A stretch of DNA of 64,000 bases from Bacteroidia bacterium. Lineage in GTDB: Bacteria; Bacteroidota; Bacteroidia; Bacteroidales; Azobacteroidaceae. The stretch is from positions 1 to 64,000 of the forward strand of contig BNTT01000001.1 in assembly GCA_025996815.1 (NCBI GenBank). The letters run 5' to 3'. A model generated the notes under the pieces. The model saw only the letters and a list, made by a program, of their open reading frames with translations, had not been told where the DNA came from and searched no databases. Positions 25,063-34,900 of the stretch are shown in pieces; the stretch's first letter is position 1; the number at the start of each line of letters is the position of its first letter. Position numbers and translations under genes: made by a program.

Positions 25063-27831
25063 ATGAAAAAATGGCTTATATCTATCGCTATCACGCTTCT
25101 CATCCCCGTTTCAATGCGCGGCGAGGAGGGCTACGCTTTTCGGCATCTCAATGTTGAGAGCGGGTTGCCGCAAAATACGGTCAATTGTATCTTTCAGGAC
25201 GGGCAGGGCTTTCTGTGGTTTGGCACAAAAGATGGATTGAGCCGCTATGACGGTACTTCTTTCCACAATTTCAGACACGACAAGGACGATAAACACAGCA
25301 TCGGCAATAATTTTATACGAAGCATTTTTCAGGACTACGGGCAGGACGAATTGGCGGATATTTGGGTCGGGACAGATGCCGGGGTCTATATCTATCACCC
25401 GTCCACGAAGCACTTTTCGCGTTTCGATTTGCAAACCGCCGACGGCATATCCCTTGACAGAGAAGTGAACGATATAAAGGCTGATAAGAGCGGAAATATA
25501 TGGTTTGCCGCCGATTGGCAGGGCGTGTTTCTCTACCGACCGCAGCAGAAAGAACTGATTGCCTATCCGATGGAGGCGTTTGCTTGGTGCATTTGCCTCG
25601 ACAGGGAGGACAATGTGTGGTTAGGCACTCACGGCAAGGGGCTGTTTTGCTACAATAGCGAAAAAGACCTGTTCGAAAGTGTCGCAACGACGAAAGGAGG
25701 CGAAACGGAAGCCGATATTTACCGCCTTTTTCAGGATAACTACAACGATTTGCTGATTGGAACAGCCAACGGCGGCGTGAAAAAAATGAATCTGATAACC
25801 AAAAAGACCGAGCCGCTGCTCACTTCGGAGGCGGGTAACCGGCTGTTTGTCAGAGATATAATCCGCAAATCCGATACGGAACTCTGTCTCGCCACCGAAT
25901 CGGGCTTTTATATTTACAACACCCACAACCGAACGCTAAAAAACCTCACTCACGAGCCGTTTGACCCCTACTCGCTGTCGGATAATGCCGTTTACAGTCT
26001 CTATATCGACCGTGAGGGCGGGCTGTGGATGGGCACTTACTTTGGCGGCATCAATTATTACCCGCCTCAGCATACCCATTTTGAGCGGTTTTATCCACAA
26101 AACAAAAAGGATGCCCTCCACGGAAAGCGTGTAAGGGAGTTCCAACGCGACCACTATGGCAATTTTTGGATAGGAACGGAAGATAACGGGCTAAACTGTT
26201 ACAATCCACGCACCCACACATTCAAAAATTTTATGCCTGACGGAACACCCGAAAGCATCGTCTATCACAACATCCACGGACTGCTTGCGGATGGCGACAA
26301 ACTGTGGGTGGGAACGTTCACACATGGCTTAAACGTCATCGACATCCCGTCGCAAAAGGTGATTCGACACTACACAAAGACGGACGACCCGCAATCGCTA
26401 AGCGAAAACAGCGTATTCTCAATCTACAAAGACGTTTCCGGAAATATTTGGCTCGGCACAACCGGCGGATTGGCACTCTACAACCCGCAGCACGACAATT
26501 TCACCCGAATAGAATATACGGGCAACACCTTCATCTATGATATTTTTCAGTCCTACGATGGCATCCTGTGGTTTGCCTCCTACAGCAAGGGACTTTTTCG
26601 CTACAATCCGCGGACGAAAGAATGGAAGGTGTTCAAACACGACGCGAGCGATAAAAACAGTTTGGCATTCGACAAGGTGATTTCGGTCTGTGAAGACAGC
26701 AAAAAACGGTTGTGGCTCACCACCGAAGGCGGCGGCGTTTGCCGCTATAACAGTGAGGATGAGAGTTTTACGTCGTTCTCCACCAAAGACGGATTGCCCA
26801 ACGATATGGTCTATAAAATTTTGGAGGACGACAAGGGCAGGCTGTGGCTCTCGACCAATAAGGGACTGTCGTGCTTCAATCCGGACAACGGTTTTATCAA
26901 AACATTCACCCTCGACAACGGACTGTTGGGCGACCAGTTTAACTACAAATCCGGCTATAAATCCCCCAACGGCAAGTTCTACTTTGGCTGCCTGAATGGT
27001 TTTATCGCTTTTGACCCGCAGGCTTTTGCCCGCAATGAGTACGTCCCGCCGGTTGTTATCACCAATTTTCCTTCAAAGGAAATCCATTTGAGTTACAAAC
27101 AGTCCTCTTTCAGCATAGATTTTGCCGCGCTGAGCTATGTGGCACCCAAAAAGAACAAATATGCCTGCATCTTGGAGGGCTTTGAAGACAAATGGACACT
27201 ATTGGAGGGAAAACACAGCGTCGCCTATTCCAATATCCCGCCAGGCAACTATGTGTTCCGCGTGAAGGGCACCAACAACGACGACAAATGGAACGAAACC
27301 CCGACCGAATTAGCGATTATCATACACCCGCCATTCTACAAGACACATTTAGCCTACGCGCTGTATGCCTTTCTCCTGCTGATTTCGCTTGTGTGGGCGA
27401 GCCTTTTCTACAAAAGGAGGGCGCATCAACTGCGTGATTTCCGCAAAGTGGAGCAGGCTTTCATCAATTCGCCGACAACCACCGCCGACAGCATCGCGCG
27501 GACGAAAGCCGATGAAATTTTTCTGGGCAAAGTGACGGAAGTAATCCACAAACACCTGTCGGATATATCGTTCAACGTGGACGTGTTGGCAGATGAACTG
27601 CATACGAGCCGCTCCAGCCTGCATCGCAAAATCAAGGGCATCTCCGAACTCACGCCCAACGATTTTATCCAACTCGTGAGACTGACAAAAGCGGCGGAAC
27701 TCCTGAAAACAGGTTCCTACCGCATCAATGAATTATACTTATTAGTCGGATTCGGCTCGTCGTCGTATTTCTCCAAAAAATACAAAGAGCAGTTCGGCGT
27801 ATCGCCGCGCGACATTGCTACACGCCACTGA
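25063..27831 (+). CDS. Sensor-regulator: beta-propellers, Y_Y_Y domain, one TM and AraC DNA-binding domain
   Basis: 922 aa from ATG 25063. A signal peptide is followed by many two-component-regulator propeller repeats (LWFGTKDGLSRYDG, IWLGTTGGLALYNP) forming two periplasmic propellers, a Y_Y_Y domain (about 690-760, SNIPPGNYVFRVKG) and one TM (about 772-793). The cytoplasmic part is only a short linker and an AraC HTH (about 830-922, VDVLADELHTSRSSLHRKIK ... SSSYFSKKYKEQFGVSP). It lacks the histidine kinase and receiver domains of the usual hybrid system, so it would signal directly across the membrane. Likely senses an oligosaccharide. It overlaps the convergent SDR gene by 14 bp. Confidence 0.85.
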   Translation: MKKWLISIAITLLIPVSMRGEEGYAFRHLNVESGLPQNTVNCIFQDGQGFLWFGTKDGLSRYDGTSFHNFRHDKDDKHSIGNNFIRSIFQDYGQDELADIWVGTDAGVYIYHPSTKHFSRFDLQTADGISLDREVNDIKADKSGNIWFAADWQGVFLYRPQQKELIAYPMEAFAWCICLDREDNVWLGTHGKGLFCYNSEKDLFESVATTKGGETEADIYRLFQDNYNDLLIGTANGGVKKMNLITKKTEPLLTSEAGNRLFVRDIIRKSDTELCLATESGFYIYNTHNRTLKNLTHEPFDPYSLSDNAVYSLYIDREGGLWMGTYFGGINYYPPQHTHFERFYPQNKKDALHGKRVREFQRDHYGNFWIGTEDNGLNCYNPRTHTFKNFMPDGTPESIVYHNIHGLLADGDKLWVGTFTHGLNVIDIPSQKVIRHYTKTDDPQSLSENSVFSIYKDVSGNIWLGTTGGLALYNPQHDNFTRIEYTGNTFIYDIFQSYDGILWFASYSKGLFRYNPRTKEWKVFKHDASDKNSLAFDKVISVCEDSKKRLWLTTEGGGVCRYNSEDESFTSFSTKDGLPNDMVYKILEDDKGRLWLSTNKGLSCFNPDNGFIKTFTLDNGLLGDQFNYKSGYKSPNGKFYFGCLNGFIAFDPQAFARNEYVPPVVITNFPSKEIHLSYKQSSFSIDFAALSYVAPKKNKYACILEGFEDKWTLLEGKHSVAYSNIPPGNYVFRVKGTNNDDKWNETPTELAIIIHPPFYKTHLAYALYAFLLLISLVWASLFYKRRAHQLRDFRKVEQAFINSPTTTADSIARTKADEIFLGKVTEVIHKHLSDISFNVDVLADELHTSRSSLHRKIKGISELTPNDFIQLVRLTKAAELLKTGSYRINELYLLVGFGSSSYFSKKYKEQFGVSPRDIATRH

Positions 27832-28630
27832 AAGCACTGAAACCACCGTCAATCGGCAACACCACGCCGGTGATGAAGCCCGCGGCTTCGGAACACAGGA
27901 ATTGGACGGCTCCGTTCAATTCGGTGATGTCGCCGAAGCGTTTCATTGGGGTTTTTGCCAACACCTTTTGACTCCTTTCGGTGAGACTGCCGTCGGGGTT
28001 TATCAACACCGCACGGTTTTGGTCGCCGATGAAGAAGCCCGGAGCGATGGCATTCACGCGCACCTTGTCGCCATATTTCAATGCCACTTCGCACGCCAGC
28101 CATTGGGTGAAGTTCGACACAGCGGCTTTCGCAGCCGAATAGCCCGGCACACGGGTGAGCGCGGCGAAGGCTGCCATCGACGAGATGTTGATAATGCTTC
28201 CTGCGCCCTGATTTGCCATCACTTTGCCGAACACATAACTCGGATAAACCGTGCCGTTCATATTGAGATTCGTCACTTTATCCCAATTTTGGAGGTCCAT
28301 GTCAAAGAACGACTGGTCGGGGTCGAGCGTTGCGCCGGGGATGTTTCCGCCGGCGATGTTCAACAGGATGTCGATGCATCCCCACTTGTCAAGGATGTCC
28401 TTGGCAGCCTTTTGGAGGCTTTCCGTGTCCAGCACATTGCCGATGATGCCGATGGCTTCGCCGCCCAGACTGCGCAATTCTTTCACACGGCTATCCAAAC
28501 TCTCCTGCCGAATATCCATCGCCACCACCTTCGCGCCGGCTTCAATAAAACTCTTGGCAATACTGCCGCCCAACACCCCTCCGGCACCGGTAATCACCGC
28601 CACCTTGTCTTTAATACTGTAATTATTCAT
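27818..28630 (-). CDS. Short-chain dehydrogenase, probable D-mannonate oxidoreductase type
   Basis: 270 aa from ATG 28630. NAD(P)-binding TGAGGVLGGSIA, NIAGG, catalytic Ser in INISSMAAFA, YxxxK in GYSAAKAAV, and C-terminal FITGVVLPIDGGFSAFSGV. The GGVLGGSIA start and SAFSGV end resemble SDR enzymes annotated as fructuronate/mannonate oxidoreductases in Bacteroidetes. That would fit hexuronate use from pectin, given the GH105 next door. Exact substrate is inferred. Confidence 0.7.
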   Translation of the reverse strand: MNNYSIKDKVAVITGAGGVLGGSIAKSFIEAGAKVVAMDIRQESLDSRVKELRSLGGEAIGIIGNVLDTESLQKAAKDILDKWGCIDILLNIAGGNIPGATLDPDQSFFDMDLQNWDKVTNLNMNGTVYPSYVFGKVMANQGAGSIINISSMAAFAALTRVPGYSAAKAAVSNFTQWLACEVALKYGDKVRVNAIAPGFFIGDQNRAVLINPDGSLTERSQKVLAKTPMKRFGDITELNGAVQFLCSEAAGFITGVVLPIDGGFSAFSGV

Positions 28631-28657
28631 ATCTTTATTAATTATAAATTTATGGGG

Positions 28658-28665
28658 CAAAGGTA
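28658..28665 (-). promoter_or_regulatory. -7 box of the SDR gene
   Basis: Minus strand TACCTTTG, 27 bp before ATG 28630. Confidence 0.6.
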
Positions 28666-28808
28666 GTGAAATTTTTCATTGATATTGATCGTTACAGAGT
28701 TACCCCGGATTTAAAACTTGCAAGGGTATGTGTATCATTCAAGCAGGTTAAAAATACCATATTGCCGGATAGCCATTGGATTGCCTTTGTTTTATCGGAT
28801 AATAGTTG

Positions 28809-28816
28809 TACTTTTG
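28809..28816 (+). promoter_or_regulatory. Promoter of the GH105 gene
   Basis: -7 TACTTTTG with -33 TTTG at 28786-28789, spacing 19 bp. Confidence 0.65.
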
Positions 28817-28836
28817 GGAATTAAAAACTATCAGGA

Positions 28837-30123
28837 ATGAAAAAAAATATCTCATTAGGACTGCTATGGATACTGATGATGCCGTGTGGCATCTGTAAAA
28901 GCCATCCGTTTTATTCCCAACAGGCGGTGGAATCGCTGGCTTTGAAGACCTTTTTGAGCAATCAAAGAGAAGAAAAGTTGGCTACGGCGCATTGGGATTA
29001 TGTGCCGGGATTGGTGGCACTCAGCGTGTTGCAGGCTTGGCAGCGGTATCCCGAAAAAACAGACTATTACGATACGGTGAAAGCCTTTGCCGACCATGCC
29101 TTGCAAGGGGGCGACTCCGTGAAAACAGGTGTCAGCAATCTGGATGATTTGGCTGCCGGAAAAATTTTCTTTATCCTCTACGAAACGGAACTAAGGAAGG
29201 GCAATACCGCCGATGCACAACGCTACAAACAATGTGTAACCGCTTTGCGCAACAGGTTGAAATATCATCACCAACGTATTGCCGCCCCTTTACCCGGGGC
29301 AGGCGGCTTTTTTCACAAGCAGCAATATCCCAATCAAATGTGGTTGGACGGCTTGTATATGGGTGCGCCGATGTATGCCGGCTGGCAACACTATTTCGGT
29401 ACGGAAAAGGGCGAAGCCGACAATTGGGAATCGTGGACGGATATTGCCTCTCAATTCAAAACCATTCACAAATATAGTTACGATGCAGAAAAACAATTGA
29501 ATTATCATGTCTGGTCGGCTGCACCCGATGATATTAATTCGTTTTGGGCGAAAAAATCCGAACCGCATTTGGGCTGCTCGCCCGAATTTTGGGGTCGGAG
29601 TATGGGGTGGTATTTCGCCGCTTTGGTGGATGTGCTGGATTGGATGCCGAAAACACATCCCGATTATCCTGCATTATGTGAGATTACGCGGGAAGTGGCA
29701 GCAGGATTAGCCCGCTGTCAGGACGCGGCATCGGGTTGTTGGTATCAGTTGTTGCAATACAACGAAACGGTGGGCAGCACTTGTAACCGTTTCAATTATT
29801 TGGAATCATCGGCTTCGTCTATGTTCACGTATGCCTATTTCAAGGGGATGCGCATCGGCGTGCTTGATAAAAAACAATACAAACTCATTGCCGAAAAAGC
29901 CTATCAGGGATTGCTCCAACAATTTATCCGCATCGATGCCGATGGAGTAATGCACATCATACAGTCGTGTGCATCCGCCGGATTAGGTCCCGCCAAAGAC
30001 CCTTCGCGAAACGGCACTATCGACTATTATCTGTGCGGCAAAGATGTCGTCGTTACGCAGGATGAGGGCAAGGCGATTGGACCGTTTATTATGGCGAGTT
30101 TGGAATACGAAAAAGACTCATAA
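28837..30123 (+). CDS. GH105 unsaturated glucuronyl/rhamnogalacturonyl hydrolase
   Basis: 428 aa with a signal peptide (residues 1-21). Alpha/alpha-barrel features of GH105: AHWDYVPGLVALSVLQAW, GVSNLDDLAAGKIFF, QMWLDGLYMGAPMYA (with the likely catalytic Asp), FWGRSMGWYFAALVDVLDWMP, NRFNYLESSASSMFTYAYFKG. The enzyme removes the unsaturated uronic acid left by pectate or rhamnogalacturonan lyases. This complements the PL1 enzyme of the pectin locus. Predicted periplasmic. It ends 5 bp from the convergent TPR gene. Confidence 0.85.
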   Translation: MKKNISLGLLWILMMPCGICKSHPFYSQQAVESLALKTFLSNQREEKLATAHWDYVPGLVALSVLQAWQRYPEKTDYYDTVKAFADHALQGGDSVKTGVSNLDDLAAGKIFFILYETELRKGNTADAQRYKQCVTALRNRLKYHHQRIAAPLPGAGGFFHKQQYPNQMWLDGLYMGAPMYAGWQHYFGTEKGEADNWESWTDIASQFKTIHKYSYDAEKQLNYHVWSAAPDDINSFWAKKSEPHLGCSPEFWGRSMGWYFAALVDVLDWMPKTHPDYPALCEITREVAAGLARCQDAASGCWYQLLQYNETVGSTCNRFNYLESSASSMFTYAYFKGMRIGVLDKKQYKLIAEKAYQGLLQQFIRIDADGVMHIIQSCASAGLGPAKDPSRNGTIDYYLCGKDVVVTQDEGKAIGPFIMASLEYEKDS

Positions 30124-30128
30124 AACAT

Positions 30129-31814
30129 TCAACAGGCGGTGGGTGTTTTCACTTCATCTTCAAACCAAGAAAAACAGCCCCATTTTCTTTTTAATGCTTC
30201 ATAGTTTTCATTATCCATATCCATCCGAATTTCTTTCCAAAGGTTTTTCTTAAATAATTCATATACATCTTTTTTCTCATCGTTTTCCGGCTTAATACCT
30301 TCTATTGCTTTATTAAAAGTCTCCTCATCAAATCTGTCAAAACCTCTTATTGATTTAATGAATTTGGCAACAGGTGCAGTACCCGGTATATTGCCGCCAA
30401 TTTCCAAAAGATTATCTATCGCCATATCATATTTCATTTTGCCAACTCTGTATCGAAGATAAGCGGTTAAGTTAAATTCTGCGTTGCCCTCCATTTTTCC
30501 TATTAAAAAGGCATAGCGAATGATATAAAGGTAATTCTTGGGGGCATCCTCTAAATCGGTTATGGCTTCCGCTATTTTTCGTTCCAATTCTTCTGATGTA
30601 ACCCCCATTCCTTTTAACTTGTCAATATCCTCCTTTAATCCCTTAAAGACTATACTTCCCCCCTTGTTTTTTAATGCAAGCCATTTATCTGCCACTTTTA
30701 TACTATCAGGTGGCAAAATTTGCTTTTCTTGCTTCTCTTTTAAAATTTCATTTAGCAATTTTTCTGTTTCAATTTTTCGTTCTGCTCTATGTATCTCTCC
30801 ACGATACTGCTCACTAAACTTAAATCTTTCCCAAAATGGCAGTTCATCGCCTCCAACACACATACATTCCATATAATGAATATAATCATTAAATTGTGAA
30901 ATATCTTGATTGTACTCAATTTCCCCCTTTAATTTTAATCCCTGTGTTAATTCTGCAATTTCCTTGTTTGCCAAAACGTTCAACATTATTTTTGAAAACA
31001 GATATTCGGAAGATTTTTCGAAACAATCGTTTGCCTTTATCACATCTTCATTTATAATATGCAAATGCCCCAAATAATAAAAATCTTCACTATCTGCTGC
31101 TCGTTCATTTAATTGTCGTATATTGTCTTTGATAATTGCATCGGCTTCCCAATTTATCTCTTTTGCTGCTTTTGCATAATAATAAAGTTCCTGTGCCGTC
31201 AAGTCTTCGCCATTGTCTAACTGTTCATCATAGATTATAAAAGCCGGAATATTGCCGCCTAAATAGTAATACAGCAATGCTTTTACACTTAGCATTTCTC
31301 TTTCGGGCAAATTTTTGCATTGTTGGTAATAGTTAAGCAACGAGTCAAAATCTTCTAATTGTTCATAAATCTCAATCCCTGAATTGAGATAGCTACTCCA
31401 ATCTATATCCAATTTTTCATAAGTATAAAAAATATTTTGGGGATATGCCTGTAATTTGCTTAATAAATCTGGCAATCTTGTAAATTCCTGAGAATTTCTG
31501 TTTGACACCAACAAATATAAACATATAAGATGGTCTTCAATGGCTTCTTCGTTTTGTCCCAAATCACTTTTTGCAGTTCCACGATTATTATATGCATTGG
31601 CATAATTTGGATTAATCTCAATAGCCTTGTTAAAATCTTCAATAGCTTCTTCGTTTCGTCCCAAATCACCTTTTGCACCTCCACGATTATAATATGCAGG
31701 AGCAAAATTTGGGTCAATTTCAATAGCCTTGTTAAGGCAATCTATTGCTTCTTGATATTGCCTTGTTTCGCAAGCAACAAAGCCTTCGTTAAACCATTCT
31801 ATTGCTGTTTTCAT
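30129..31814 (-). CDS. Cytoplasmic TPR-repeat protein of unknown function
   Basis: 561 aa, no signal peptide. The N-terminus has three TPR units (residues 1-100: YQEAIDCLNKAIEIDPNFAPAYYNRGGAKGDLG and variants). The first two complete units are close DNA copies of 102 bp (31536-31739). The rest is helical and unlike known enzymes; a charged region lies at about 330-380 (RKIETEKLLNEILKEKQEK). The gene is AT-rich against its neighbours, which suggests separate origin. Role unknown; protein-protein interaction is expected from the TPRs. Confidence 0.65.
   Translation of the reverse strand: MKTAIEWFNEGFVACETRQYQEAIDCLNKAIEIDPNFAPAYYNRGGAKGDLGRNEEAIEDFNKAIEINPNYANAYNNRGTAKSDLGQNEEAIEDHLICLYLLVSNRNSQEFTRLPDLLSKLQAYPQNIFYTYEKLDIDWSSYLNSGIEIYEQLEDFDSLLNYYQQCKNLPEREMLSVKALLYYYLGGNIPAFIIYDEQLDNGEDLTAQELYYYAKAAKEINWEADAIIKDNIRQLNERAADSEDFYYLGHLHIINEDVIKANDCFEKSSEYLFSKIMLNVLANKEIAELTQGLKLKGEIEYNQDISQFNDYIHYMECMCVGGDELPFWERFKFSEQYRGEIHRAERKIETEKLLNEILKEKQEKQILPPDSIKVADKWLALKNKGGSIVFKGLKEDIDKLKGMGVTSEELERKIAEAITDLEDAPKNYLYIIRYAFLIGKMEGNAEFNLTAYLRYRVGKMKYDMAIDNLLEIGGNIPGTAPVAKFIKSIRGFDRFDEETFNKAIEGIKPENDEKKDVYELFKKNLWKEIRMDMDNENYEALKRKWGCFSWFEDEVKTPTAC
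31536..31739 (-). repeat. 102-bp tandem repeat encoding TPR units
   Basis: Two adjacent copies (31536-31637 and 31638-31739) share most bases, including AAATCAC(C/T)TTTTGCA and CCACGATTAT. Each encodes exactly one 34-residue TPR, so unequal recombination would change repeat number without breaking the frame. Confidence 0.7.
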
Positions 31815-31885
31815 ATTTGATGTGTTTTATTTATTGTCAATTATTGTGTATCTTCTGCATTTTTACTGTTGAATTATTTCGGCAG

Positions 31886-31893
31886 CAAAATTA
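31886..31893 (-). promoter_or_regulatory. Possible -7 box of the TPR gene
   Basis: Minus strand TAATTTTG, 71 bp before ATG 31814; no clear -33. Confidence 0.35.
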
Positions 31894-31904
31894 CTGTTAT
31901 TTTT

Positions 31905-34900
31905 TCATCTATGCAATTTTTTAAATTTGGCGGCATATTCCGACGGGCTGGTGCCGTATTGCTCACGAAAACATTTGCGAAAATAGGCTAAATCGCAGAA
32001 TCCAACTTGGTAGATGATTTCCGAAACATTGGCTTTGTTTTGTTCCAACAACTGCGCTGCCCGTTTGATGCGAATGTCGCGGATAAATTCTTTGACCGTC
32101 ATATTGGTTAGTGCGTCCAATTTGCGGTATAGTTGCATACGGCTCACTCCTACATCGGACGAGAATGTTTGGATGTCGTAATCGGGATTGTCGATGTTTT
32201 GTTCGATGACTTTCACCGCTTTTTTCAGAAATTTTTCATCGGGCGAAATCAGGGTTACAGACGTTGGCTGAAGCAGGAAATCCTGTTTATATTTCTCGCG
32301 CAACGTGTCCCGAAGCGACAGCAAATTATCGACTTTTATCTTTAAGATATTAACATCAAATGGTTTTGTGATATAATCATCGGCTCCGGCTTTCAACGAT
32401 TCTTTTTCCGAGTCTTTAGACGTAACCGCCGTCAGGAGAATGAACGGGATATGCGATGTGCGCTCGTCCATTTTGATTTTTTTGCACAGCGTGTTACCGT
32501 TCATAACCGGCATCAGCAGGTCGGAAACGATGATGTCGGGGATGTATTGGAGTGCCAATTCCTGCGCTTCCTTGCCATTGGCGGCTTCCAACACTTTGAA
32601 ATCCGAACGGAAATTGGCGGCGGTGTATTCCCGCACATCGGGATTGTCTTCGGCGAGCAGTATGATTTTTTGATTTTGAGCCGCTAAAAGCAATGGGTCG
32701 GACACAGGGGTGGGCGCGTTGTCGAGCGCCACATCAACATCCTGCAACAAAGGCAGCGTAATCGTAAAAGAGGTGCCTTTGGAGTCTTCGCTTTCCACTT
32801 CAATTTCGCCGTCCATCAGTTTCACAAATTCGCGGGTGATGGATAGACCGATGCCTGAGCCTCCGGCAGTGTCTTCCTCTCGTCCCTGTGAGAAACGTTC
32901 AAAGATTTTTGTCAGGCTTTTTTGTGAAATTCCAACTCCTGTATCGCGTACAGTAATCGTGTAAAACGATTGTTTTTCCTCAAATAAAACGCTTACTTCT
33001 CCCGCCGGGTTGGTAAATTTCAAGGCATTCGACAGTAAATTATTGACGATTTTTTGGAGTTTGTCATTATCGTACAGGGCGGCTAACTGAGCCGTGTTGG
33101 AATGAAAAGTAAGTTTAATCCCCTTCTCAATAGCCATACTCTGAAACGATTCCACAATAGTGCCAATAAACAGCACGAGGTTTGCTTTTTCGTAATATAC
33201 CACTTGCTTGCCGGCTTCCAATTTGCGGAAATCCAGCAGTTGGTTGATGAGTTTCAACAGTTGGTCGGCATTGCGCTTGACCAATTGCAGTTTGCTTTGA
33301 GTGTCGGGAGCAATCGTGCCCTGCTCCAACACCTGATTCAGCGGACCCAATATCAAGGTCAGCGGCGTGCGGATTTCGTGGGAGATATTGGTAAAAAAGC
33401 GCAGTTTCATAGACTCTATTTCGTGCAATTTCCGCGCTTTGGTCTTCTCAAACACTAATTCGTTGTTCAACTTGGCACGATTCCAATAAAATCGCACGAT
33501 ATAAACCGCAAACAAAATCAGCGCAGCAATGACAAGTAAACGAAACCACACCGTGCTCCAAAACGGCGGGTGGATGATAATTTCCAAACGTGCCTCTTGC
33601 GGCTTTCCAACACTATCAACATCGGCAATTTTGACGCGGAAAACGTATTTTCCGGAATTGAGATTCGTATAAGTGGCAGAATTGACCGTGCCCGAATAAA
33701 CCCAATTTTTATCGAAACCCTCCAACATATAGGCGTATTCGTTGCGATTGGATTTGGCATACGACAGCGCGGCAAATTCAATCGAAAACACATCTTGTTG
33801 ATGAGTCAATTCGATTTTGTCCATCCGGTTGATGCTTTGTGTCAAGGGTTTTTCGCCGATTTTGACGGGGATATTAAAAATCCGCAAGCCTGTGAAAACG
33901 ACCGGCGCAGAAAACGTGTTTTTGCGAATTTCTGTCGGATTGAAGATATTGATGCCGTTCATTCCGCCATAAATCAGGTTGTTGCCATACACAATGGATG
34001 CGCCGTAATTGAATTGCTTGCTTTGCAGACCGTCATCGGCATCGAAATTGGTGAATTTTTGATTGTTTTCATCAAAGAGGGAAAGTCTGTTGAAGGTGCT
34101 TATCCAAATATTGCCGTTTGCATCGCGATTGAGCGATTGGATATTGTTGTTGCACAGCCCGTCCGATTCCGTCAAATACGAAACCGCACCGTGTTCCTTG
34201 TCAAACAGTGCCAAGCCGTGTCCGCGGGTGGCGAGCCAATAGCGGTTTTGGGTGGTCGGGATAAAATCGCGTGTGCGCTCGCTGTATTTTTTCAGGGCTT
34301 TCGTTTTCGGATTGTAGATGACCAATTCGTCGCCACCCATCCACAAATCGCCGTCGGCATCTTCTTTGAGCCAGAAGCAGAGTTGATTTTGAAAAAAGGC
34401 AGGGTAATGTGTGAATGCTTTTGTGCGCCCGTCATACAAATCCACGCCCTTGTTGGTAGCCACCCAAATGTTGCCCTGACGGTCTTTGTAGAGGCTCCAC
34501 ACGACATCGTCCGACAACGAATGGGGCGTGCCTTTTTTATGCCTCAAAATGGCTTTTACGTGGTAGGTGCGGGCATCCACCACCGAAATGCCGCCCTGAT
34601 AGGTGGCAACCAACAGGTCATTGCCGTCGCGGACAAACGATTTGACACAATCGCTCGACAAACCGGTTTTGGTGGTCAAATACTTGAAACGGTGTGTAGA
34701 CAGGTTATAGATATTCACACCGCCGCTTTCCGTTCCAATCAACAAATCCGAACCGTTGATATAGAAGCAGTAAATCTCGCCGTTGTTCAAAAACCGGTCA
34801 TCGTTTTTCGATGCTTTGATATGAATAAAAGCCTGCTTATCGACATCGCGGTAATTGATTCCTCCCCGCGTGCCAACCCACAGATTGCCCTGTAAATCAA

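Noticed and set aside
27815-28666. A 283-codon open frame on the plus strand opposite the SDR gene
   Set aside because: It mirrors the SDR codons, has no promoter or recognisable domain, and the SDR motifs are complete on the minus strand.
33570-34895. A 441-codon open frame opposite the hybrid regulator
   Set aside because: Antisense shadow of the propeller repeats; no family features.
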